Assembly (NCBI GenBank): GCA_002402125.1
Contig: NVVG01000057.1
Coordinates: forward strand, 16,451-22,551
Direction of reading: 5' to 3'
DNA from: Moraxellaceae bacterium
GTDB taxonomy: Bacteria; Pseudomonadota; Gammaproteobacteria; Pseudomonadales; Ketobacteraceae
DNA: 6,101 bases
Every line of letters starts with the position of its first letter. Positions within the stretch are counted from its first letter, which is position 1. The notes beneath the pieces are model-generated. The model was not told the origin of the DNA, searched no databases, and worked only from the letters and a program-made list of their open reading frames with translations. Shown here piece by piece: positions 1 to 4,444 of the stretch. A program made the translations under genes and the position numbers.

Positions 1-222
1 GTAGCACATGCAGCTGCTTGGATGTCGGAGCAGTTGTCTTATTTACTTAAGCGAGAAATTGAACCGGCCATTATGCCGTTGAAAGTGTCGATATCCGCCC
101 GATCTATGACGTTGAGTATTGAGAAGGCCCGCCAAAAATTGGGATATCGGCCGATAATGACTGTTGCAGACAGTGTTGTGAAATATGCCGAAGATTGGAA
201 GCAACACCGTGGGAATGCTTAG
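1..222 (+). CDS. NAD-dependent epimerase/dehydratase-like protein, C-terminal end (partial)
   Basis: The reading frame is open from base 1 to the TAG stop at 220-222, so this is the last 73 residues of a longer protein. The Met codon at 22 is internal and need not be a start. The visible part has the usual ending of extended short-chain dehydrogenases of the 3-beta-HSD/epimerase type: a variable helical stretch, then a Ser-x-x-Lys-Ala-Arg-x-x-Leu-Gly-Tyr-Arg-Pro pattern (SIEKARQKLGYRP), then a terminal helix ending in a Trp. In that family this segment belongs to the substrate-binding C-terminal subdomain; the Rossmann NAD(P)-binding part and the YxxxK catalytic motif lie upstream, outside the window. 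The substrate cannot be told. The next gene starts 128 nt later, so co-transcription is not assured. The family call is fairly secure, the exact function is not. Confidence 0.75.
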   Translation, partial: VAHAAAWMSEQLSYLLKREIEPAIMPLKVSISARSMTLSIEKARQKLGYRPIMTVADSVVKYAEDWKQHRGNA

Positions 223-241
223 GTTTTCACCTGTAAAGTCG

Positions 242-271
242 TTGGAAAATAAACGATAATGGTTGTATATA
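242..271 (+). promoter_or_regulatory. Possible sigma70-type promoter before the coiled-coil membrane protein gene
   Basis: TTGGAA (242-247) and TATATA (266-271) are separated by 18 bp and each match four of six consensus bases. They lie in the gap between the epimerase stop and the ATG at 351. The match is weak and the AT-rich context makes chance resemblance likely. Confidence 0.22.
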
Positions 272-350
272 AGAAGGGACCATGTTGCCGGTTTACATAC
301 GGCTTGGGTTAGGTTCCTATTTAACGCAAAGTAACCAGTGAAGTAATATT

Positions 351-1121
351 ATGAATGATCTTAGTATGAAGCCCTTGAAAGAGGACTTGGTCCATCGCGA
401 ACAATCCGGCAAGAGAAAAAAACCTCCCTCCGCGCCTTCCACGCAGCCAATAGTTGTTCTGTTGTTATTGATTGTCGCGGTGGCCGGTTCGGCTGGCGGC
501 TGGTATTTGTGGCAGCAATTACAGATTGTTAGCGGAAAACTTGAGAATTCAACGTTAGCTCTGGCTGATTCCGAAACAGCGCTTGGTTCTTTGAAATCTG
601 AACTTGACGTGCGAAATGACTCTATATCTAAGCAAAAAGGTGAAACCGCATCGACTCTCGAGGAACTCGAGCATGAAATTAGAAAGTTGTGGGATATCTC
701 CAATAAACGAAATAAGAAAGCAATTTCTGCAAATAAAAGCAGTGTAAACAAATTATCAAGCTCGATTAAAACGCAAACATCGGAATTAGCGGTCCAGATA
801 AAAGCCGTGTCAGCATTATCGGTGAAGGTAACTCAACAACAAAGAGAGTTTGCCAAAGGACAAAAAGCGAATGTGACATTGTCATCCACTGTGGCGTCAC
901 TACAAGATCAGGTGGCAAATTTAAGCGTAGAAAATGACATGTTAAGAACACTATCTGTTGAACAGGGAAAGCTGTTACAGGGAGTGAAAAATGATGGGCT
1001 ACAGTCCCAGGTAAATGAATTGCAACAGGCGATAAAAGCCATAGATGCTCATCGTCGACAGGTGAATGGTCGCCTTGACCGCTTAGGGCGGGAATTGGAC
1101 ACATTGTACCCGAAGAAATAA
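351..1121 (+). CDS. Single-pass inner-membrane protein with long periplasmic coiled coil, function unknown
   Basis: I do not recognise this 256-residue protein as a named gene. It has a short charged N-terminus (residues 1-32, with KRKK at 21-24), one strong transmembrane helix (about 33-54, ending in WYLW) and then about 200 polar residues rich in Lys, Gln, Ser, Glu and Leu. Heptad-like spacing there suggests two or more coiled-coil segments (about 55-115 and 130-250). The positive residues before the helix predict a cytoplasmic N-terminus and a periplasmic coiled coil. A distinctive stretch, EIRKLWDISNKRNKK (109-123, with Trp114), breaks the coiled coil and may be a conserved signature. Such architecture is common in envelope scaffolding proteins, but no enzymatic or binding motif is seen. 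The ATG at 351 is preceded only by a weak purine-rich GTGAAG (338-343); Met6 at 366 is an alternative start. The response-regulator gene follows after 101 nt on the same strand and may be co-transcribed. Confidence 0.8.
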   Translation: MNDLSMKPLKEDLVHREQSGKRKKPPSAPSTQPIVVLLLLIVAVAGSAGGWYLWQQLQIVSGKLENSTLALADSETALGSLKSELDVRNDSISKQKGETASTLEELEHEIRKLWDISNKRNKKAISANKSSVNKLSSSIKTQTSELAVQIKAVSALSVKVTQQQREFAKGQKANVTLSSTVASLQDQVANLSVENDMLRTLSVEQGKLLQGVKNDGLQSQVNELQQAIKAIDAHRRQVNGRLDRLGRELDTLYPKK

Positions 1122-1142
1122 TCAAGATTGGCGGTTATCGGC

Positions 1143-1148
1143 TACAAT
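1143..1148 (+). promoter_or_regulatory. Isolated -10-like box before the response regulator gene
   Basis: TACAAT matches the sigma70 -10 consensus in five of six bases and lies 75 nt before the ATG at 1223. No convincing -35 hexamer stands 16-18 bp upstream, so it would need an activator. It overlaps the 5' arm of the hairpin at 1146-1206. Confidence 0.2.
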
Positions 1149-1206
1149 TAACCTGTGCGCTTGCTTAATCGGTTAGGCAGCGATGGGGTTGCGCCTTTGG
1201 TTAATT
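1146..1206 (+). promoter_or_regulatory. Nested stem-loop in the leader of the response regulator gene
   Basis: Three stems nest inside one another. AATTAACC (1146-1153) pairs perfectly with GGTTAATT (1199-1206). GCGC (1157-1160) pairs with GCGC (1191-1194). TTGCTTAA (1161-1168) pairs with TTAGGCAG (1173-1180), with two G-U pairs and a TCGG tetraloop (1169-1172). Bases 1181-1190 are left as an unpaired bulge. The structure ends two bases before the Shine-Dalgarno GGAGA (1208-1212). There is no T-run after it, so it does not look like an intrinsic terminator. A role in controlling translation or RNA stability is inferred, not shown. Confidence 0.4.
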
Positions 1207-1222
1207 TGGAGATTGATTACAT

Positions 1223-2479
1223 ATGATCGCACCATCTGATGATACTCAAACGGATGACGTTAAACCTCGGTTATTGATGATCGATGACTCAAAGCTCATG
1301 CGTAAATCAGCGGTAAAAATGCTCGGTGCAGACTTTGATGTAGTTGTTGCAGAGGATGGTCGTGAAGGCTTAAAAAAGATCAATGAGGATGATGCTATTC
1401 AGGTTGTTTTTACCGATTTGAATATGCCAAACCTTGATGGTTATGAGTTATTGCAGGCGATTAGGACGAGTCAGGATGAAGGTATCCGCAATTTGCCTGT
1501 TATTGTGGTTACCGGCGCTGAAAATGATGATGAGGCCAAGGAGTTAGCATACAGCAATGGCGCTACGGATTTCATTACCAAACCTTTTAATAGCACCGAT
1601 TTGCGTGCAAGGGCTCAGGCTCATGCAGACTACCAACGTAATACAAAGGCCTTACTGGACAATAGTAATCTGGATGCGCTAACGCAGTTGGGCAATGGGA
1701 CGTATTTTCAAGAAAGATTGGCGCAGGATGTGTCCTTTGTTTCTCGCCATCAAGAAGATTTTGCCATCATGGTGGTGGAGCTAAATGCATTTAATGAACT
1801 GTTCTTGAAAATAGGCCGCTCTGCAGCAGATAGTGTTATTAAACAGATAGCAAAGGTATTACAAAAAGCGGTTCGAAAAGAGGATACCGTATCGCGCTTA
1901 GGGCTGTCTCAATTTGCGGTATCTTTGCCTACGGCAAAATCCGATGGAGCGGTGCAGCTGGCGAAGCGTATTTGTCGAGTGGTGGATTCTTTTAAAGCTA
2001 AGTTTCGCGGAGAAACCGTTTCTATATCGGTATCGGTTGGGGTGTATATACCGGTTTTGGATCGTGATTCAAGCGCTGAAATGGTGTTGGCAAAGGCGCA
2101 GGAGGCCTTAGAAGAAGCATTGACGAAGGGGCGTGGGCAGGTACATGCCACTCATGCTGACAAAGCCGTCGAAAAAACCGCAACGCCAATTGTAGAACAG
2201 ACGCCTCGCGCTGAGGCTGTGGAGCAAACCTCGGCCGAAACGGCTGCTGGGATATTAGCTGAGCTGGACGCAGAGCTGGGCACTGCAGCTCCGATGTTAC
2301 CCTCTGCGGCTAGTTCATTGGATTCTATATCTATTGACCAAGCGTTGTCCCAGCTAAAGGCGGGAGAGCAAGACGTTGTTGCCTTGAAGTTACCCGTCAT
2401 AGTTAAGCGGCTTGAACCACTGTTAAATTTATTGAATGAGGCTCAAAAACAGTCGCTTATCGAGACTCTTTCGAATTAA
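1223..2479 (+). CDS. Response regulator with degenerate GGDEF domain, probable c-di-GMP-binding effector
   Basis: Residues 15-135 form a CheY-like receiver with all key residues: acidic pair Asp21/Asp22, phospho-acceptor Asp65, Thr97 and Lys120 followed by Pro121. Residues about 147-305 form a GGDEF-type domain: it opens with DALTQLGN (151-158) and has the late SVSVG strand (269-273). The signature GGDEF, however, is GLSQF (227-231), and the metal-binding Asp of the first strand is Glu186, so diguanylate cyclase activity is very unlikely. The c-di-GMP inhibitory-site motif RxxD is kept as RKED (218-221), in the register seen in PleD (RxxD, five residues, then GG). The protein may therefore sense c-di-GMP and pass it on in a phosphorylation-dependent way. 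An Ala/Glu/Thr-rich linker (about 309-365) leads to a helical C-terminal module (368-418) that I do not recognise. The protein is cytoplasmic. The ATG at 1223 has GGAGA at 1208-1212, 10 nt upstream. No cognate histidine kinase is in view. Confidence 0.92.
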   Translation: MIAPSDDTQTDDVKPRLLMIDDSKLMRKSAVKMLGADFDVVVAEDGREGLKKINEDDAIQVVFTDLNMPNLDGYELLQAIRTSQDEGIRNLPVIVVTGAENDDEAKELAYSNGATDFITKPFNSTDLRARAQAHADYQRNTKALLDNSNLDALTQLGNGTYFQERLAQDVSFVSRHQEDFAIMVVELNAFNELFLKIGRSAADSVIKQIAKVLQKAVRKEDTVSRLGLSQFAVSLPTAKSDGAVQLAKRICRVVDSFKAKFRGETVSISVSVGVYIPVLDRDSSAEMVLAKAQEALEEALTKGRGQVHATHADKAVEKTATPIVEQTPRAEAVEQTSAETAAGILAELDAELGTAAPMLPSAASSLDSISIDQALSQLKAGEQDVVALKLPVIVKRLEPLLNLLNEAQKQSLIETLSN

Positions 2480-2509
2480 CCAGGCACTCTCGCTTTAACC
2501 AGCCTAGGT

Positions 2510-2521
2510 GTTTATATAAAC
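2510..2521. repeat. Perfect 12-bp AT-rich palindrome
   Basis: GTTTATATAAAC is a perfect palindrome 31 nt after the response regulator stop. It could be a small operator or the foot of a weak terminator. Without a GC-rich stem or a T-run, a terminator role is not convincing. Confidence 0.3.
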
Positions 2522-2525
2522 CAAG

Positions 2526-2588
2526 AAAAACAGTAAAAACGCAAAAAAAGCTTTAACTTCATGACAATCCTGTTATTCTACGCATCCC
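2526..2588 (+). promoter_or_regulatory. Stable-RNA type promoter for tRNA-Leu with upstream A-tracts
   Basis: Three A-tracts (2526-2530, 2535-2539, 2543-2549) are centred about 9 bp apart, as in an UP element or bent DNA. A poor -35 (TTTAAC, 2552-2557) follows, then a 16-bp spacer and a -10 TATTCT (2574-2579). The discriminator CGCATCCC (2581-2588) is C-rich, typical of stringently controlled tRNA and rRNA promoters. Transcription would start near 2586, about 60 nt before the tRNA. The -35 is the weakest element; the assignment rests on the combination and the position. Confidence 0.5.
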
Positions 2589-2628
2589 TTCTGAGACGGA
2601 GCCAAGCAAGCTGCGTCAGGTTAGAAGG
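2587..2628 (+). other. Strong hairpin in the 5' leader of the tRNA-Leu transcript
   Basis: CCTTCT (2587-2592) pairs perfectly with AGAAGG (2623-2628). Inside it GACGGAGC (2595-2602) pairs with GCTGCGTC (2610-2617) with one G-G mismatch, closing a 7-base loop CAAGCAA. The structure begins at the predicted transcription start and ends 20 nt before the mature tRNA. No T-run follows, so it is not an intrinsic terminator. It may protect the precursor's 5' end or affect processing; this is inference. Confidence 0.45.
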
Positions 2629-2648
2629 CAAGTAAGAAACATGTATAT

Positions 2649-2733
2649 GCGCCAGTGGTGAAATTGGTAGACACGCTGGATTTAGGTTCCAGTGCAGCGA
2701 TGCGTGTAGGTTCAAGTCCTACCTGGCGCACCA
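2649..2733 (+). tRNA. tRNA-Leu (anticodon UAG)
   Basis: The acceptor stem GCGCCAG (2649-2655) pairs with CTGGCGC (2723-2729), followed by discriminator A and an encoded CCA (2731-2733). The anticodon stem CTGGA/TCCAG (2676-2680, 2688-2692) closes the loop TTTAGGT with anticodon TAG at 2683-2685, which reads CUA and other CUN leucine codons. The long variable arm (2693-2705, with a GCA/TGC stem) is the class II feature expected of leucine tRNA. The T arm is GTAGG-TTCAAGT-CCTAC (2706-2722). All conserved parts are present, so it should be functional. It appears as a single tRNA, not part of a cluster, within this window. Confidence 0.97.
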
Positions 2734-2740
2734 TGTTTAT

Positions 2741-2767
2741 TCTTGTTTTATGCCTATCTTGTTTTAT
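2741..2767. repeat. Direct repeat pair TCTTGTTTTAT, period 16
   Basis: Two identical 11-bp copies lie at 2741-2751 and 2757-2767, beginning 7 nt after the tRNA 3' end. They lie in T-rich DNA that probably also serves transcription termination. No function is evident. Confidence 0.5.
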
Positions 2768-2776
2768 ATCTAGTAT

Positions 2777-2800
2777 GTGTTCTACGTAAGTGTTCTACGT
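2777..2800. repeat. Direct repeat pair GTGTTCTACGT, period 13
   Basis: Two identical 11-bp copies lie at 2777-2787 and 2790-2800, separated by AA. They could be a tandem protein-binding site or a local duplication. This is a different unit from the repeat pair just upstream. Confidence 0.55.
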
Positions 2801-2804
2801 TTTT
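2784..2804 (+). terminator. Possible weak terminator after tRNA-Leu
   Basis: ACGTA (2784-2788) and TACGT (2796-2800) can form a 5-bp stem with a 7-base loop, followed directly by a T-run (2800-2804) and more T-rich DNA. The stem is short and not GC-rich. It is the best candidate between the tRNA and the next operon, but a weak one. Confidence 0.25.
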
Positions 2805-2835
2805 ACTCTTCATTTTTTGTTTTCTATCCAACCGC

Positions 2836-2864
2836 TTAAAATACCTGCCCAATTACGGTAGAAT
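2836..2864 (+). promoter_or_regulatory. Sigma70-like promoter of the ABC transporter operon
   Basis: TTAAAA (2836-2841, four of six matches) and TAGAAT (2859-2864, five of six) are separated by the ideal 17 bp. A start near 2871 would give a leader of about 40 nt before the ATG at 2910. No better pair is seen in the gap. Confidence 0.5.
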
Positions 2865-2877
2865 CGCTAGCGTAATT
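2851..2877. promoter_or_regulatory. Inverted repeat around the -10 box, candidate operator
   Basis: AATTACG (2851-2857) and CGTAATT (2871-2877) are perfect inverted 7-bp arms with a 13-bp spacer. The arm centres are 20 bp apart, about two helical turns, as expected for a dimeric regulator on one face of DNA. The predicted -10 hexamer lies between the arms and the start point in the right arm, so a bound protein would block RNA polymerase. The regulator is not identifiable from this window. Confidence 0.45.
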
Positions 2878-2909
2878 TCCCTTTAATGACTCACAGAAGT
2901 AGATGAGAT

Positions 2910-3779
2910 ATGAATGCACGTCACCGTATCTTTTTTTTGCTGATAGTGTTGGGCTGCCTCGGCTCGTTTACAGTGTCAGCTGCGACCTTAGTATTTACCG
3001 CGATACCCGATCAAGATGAAAGCCGGCTGAAATCAAGATTCTCAACGGTTGCCGCTTATTTGCGAGAGCAGTTAAGCATTGATGTTCAATATTTGCCGGT
3101 AAAATCCTATGCGGCAGCGGTTACGGCATTTAAAAATGGACAAGTTCAATTGGCCTGGTTTGGTGGCTTGTCAGGGGTGCGTGCTCGTCTGCGGGTACCA
3201 GGTTCCAAAGCCATTGCGCAAGGTTATGAAGACCAATTTTTCAAAACATATTTTATTGCCAATATCGAGCAAACCAAACTTAAGCAACCCGTCGCCAATT
3301 TGTTGGGGTTGAAAGGTCTTACCTTTACGTTTGGATCAAAGGGGTCAACTTCAGGACGTTTGATGCCAGAGTTCTATATTCGAGAAACCTTTGGTGCGCC
3401 GCCAAATAAAGTATTCTCGCGAGTAGGTTTTAGCGGGGATCATTCGAGAACCATTGCGCTGGTTGAGTCCGGTGCGTTTCAAGCTGGCGCTGTCAATTAC
3501 AAAGTATGGGAAGATGCCGTAGCGAATGGTTCAGTGGCTACAGAAAAAGTTAGCGTGGTTTGGCGTACACCTCCCTATCCTGATTACCAGTGGACTATTC
3601 GAGGTGATGCAGATAAGCATTTTGGCGATGGGTTTTCAATCAAAGTAACAGCGGCGTTGTTGGCAATGTCTGAACCAAGTTTGTTGCAGGCTTTTCCTCG
3701 GCAATCATTTGTTCCGGCGAGCAACGCTGATTATGAAGTGATTGAGACGATAGCCAAGTCAGTGGGGTTAATTGACTAG
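2910..3779 (+). CDS. Periplasmic substrate-binding protein of a PhnD-type ABC importer, putative selenate/oxyanion clade
   Basis: This 289-residue protein captures the substrate in the periplasm for the ATPase and permease encoded next. A signal peptide is clear: basic start (Arg4, Arg6), hydrophobic core 7-22 and a VSA-A cleavage site near residues 24/25. A lipobox-like VLGC at 13-16 leaves lipoprotein processing possible but less likely. The mature part has PhnD/phosphite-binding family features: AIPDQDESRL (31-40), AWFGGLSGVRARL (82-94), FGSKGSTSGRLMP (141-153), GFSGDHSRTIALVESG (173-188) and AGAVNYKVW (192-200). Length is normal for the family. WFGGLxGVxARL, the STSGRLMP loop and WRTPPYPDYQW (near residue 220) match what I recall of the clade named putative selenate ABC transporter substrate-binding protein, rather than E. 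coli PhnD. Phosphonate, phosphite or another oxyanion cannot be excluded. The ATG at 2910 gives the signal peptide directly; the ribosome site is weak. The stop shares one base with the next start. Confidence 0.9.
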   Translation: MNARHRIFFLLIVLGCLGSFTVSAATLVFTAIPDQDESRLKSRFSTVAAYLREQLSIDVQYLPVKSYAAAVTAFKNGQVQLAWFGGLSGVRARLRVPGSKAIAQGYEDQFFKTYFIANIEQTKLKQPVANLLGLKGLTFTFGSKGSTSGRLMPEFYIRETFGAPPNKVFSRVGFSGDHSRTIALVESGAFQAGAVNYKVWEDAVANGSVATEKVSVVWRTPPYPDYQWTIRGDADKHFGDGFSIKVTAALLAMSEPSLLQAFPRQSFVPASNADYEVIETIAKSVGLID

Positions 3780-4444
3780 TGCTAGAGTTGGTGGGGCATC
3801 ATTCAGGCTATCGCAAACGTGAGGTTTTACGGGATGTAAATGTAGCTATAGAATCTGGCGAAAGGGTTGCTGTGGTCGGCGAAAGTGGGGCAGGTAAATC
3901 AACGCTCTTGCGTCAGTTATATCAGTTGTCGCCTAAGACAATTGCTTTGTGTCCTCAGTCGCTAGGATTAGTGTCGACGTTATCAGCCTTTCATAATATC
4001 TATATGGGTAGGCTTAATCAGCCTACGGTGTTTCGTCATTTATTGAACTTATGTTGGCCCCAAACGGATGCGTGGAATCAAGTGTTGTTGGTTGCCCAGC
4101 AGGTTGGTGTAGAGGACTTGTTGCGTCAGCCGGTATCTCGATTGTCTGGTGGGCAGCAGCAACGTGTGGCTCTTGCTAGAGCTTTGGTTCAGGGGCAGGC
4201 TCAAACGGTCACTACATTTATTGGTGACGAGCCAGTATCTTCCGTTGACCAGAAACATGGCGGATTGTTATTGGATGTTATTAGGAGGCAATTTTCAACA
4301 GTTGTTGTTGCAATACATGATCAAACGCTAGCATTGAATTATTTTGATCGAGTGATTGGTGTTCGTCAGGGTCAAATTGAATTTGATGCGCGCGCGTCAG
4401 ATTTGAGCTTGGAAGACCTGTCGGTCGTTTGTCGTGGTCAATGA
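3779..4444 (+). CDS. ABC transporter ATP-binding protein, PhnC-like, compact form
   Basis: This is the ATPase that drives the importer, sitting on the cytoplasmic face of the permease. All catalytic motifs are intact: Walker A GESGAGKST (34-42), Q-loop Gln60, signature LSGGQQQRVALARAL (122-136), Walker B with Asp150-Glu151, D-loop SSVD (154-157) and switch His180. SAFHNIYMGRL (69-79) resembles the same region of PhnC. At 221 residues it is shorter than the usual 250-260. The shortfall is mostly between Walker A and the Q-loop, where only 17 residues separate Thr42 and Gln60, so most of the antiparallel beta subdomain is missing. Relatives I recall next to putative selenate-binding proteins share this compact form. 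The start is GTG at 3779, overlapping the upstream TAG by one base (TAGTG), with GGGG at 3763-3766; TTG at 3788 is a less likely alternative. The end overlaps the permease start as ATGA, so all three genes are probably translationally coupled. Confidence 0.92.
   Translation: MLELVGHHSGYRKREVLRDVNVAIESGERVAVVGESGAGKSTLLRQLYQLSPKTIALCPQSLGLVSTLSAFHNIYMGRLNQPTVFRHLLNLCWPQTDAWNQVLLVAQQVGVEDLLRQPVSRLSGGQQQRVALARALVQGQAQTVTTFIGDEPVSSVDQKHGGLLLDVIRRQFSTVVVAIHDQTLALNYFDRVIGVRQGQIEFDARASDLSLEDLSVVCRGQ

Noticed and set aside
22..222. A complete 66-residue gene starting at ATG 22
   Set aside because: The frame is open through base 1 and the residues match only the tail of an epimerase-type protein, so it is a fragment cut by the window edge.
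317..751. Minus-strand open frame of 144 codons opposite the coiled-coil gene
   Set aside because: It runs antisense to a gene with clear membrane and coiled-coil structure and has no recognisable motif of its own.
766..1125. Minus-strand open frame of 119 codons opposite the coiled-coil gene
   Set aside because: It is antisense to coding sequence and shows no domain or ribosome site; a shadow frame.
1143..1222. A c-di-GMP riboswitch in the leader of the response regulator
   Set aside because: The conserved core of known c-di-GMP riboswitches is not visible; only a nested hairpin is supported.
2649..2733. tRNA-Leu as an integration site for a mobile element
   Set aside because: No integrase, no repeat of the tRNA 3' end and no phage-like gene follow; ordinary transporter genes come next.
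2741..2800. CRISPR-like array
   Set aside because: Only two copies of each of two different short units, with no spacers of regular length and no cas genes.
4429..4440. TTG start for the permease, adding four residues
   Set aside because: The ATG at 4441 forms the usual ATGA overlap with the upstream stop; the added residues bring no clear ribosome site or domain part.
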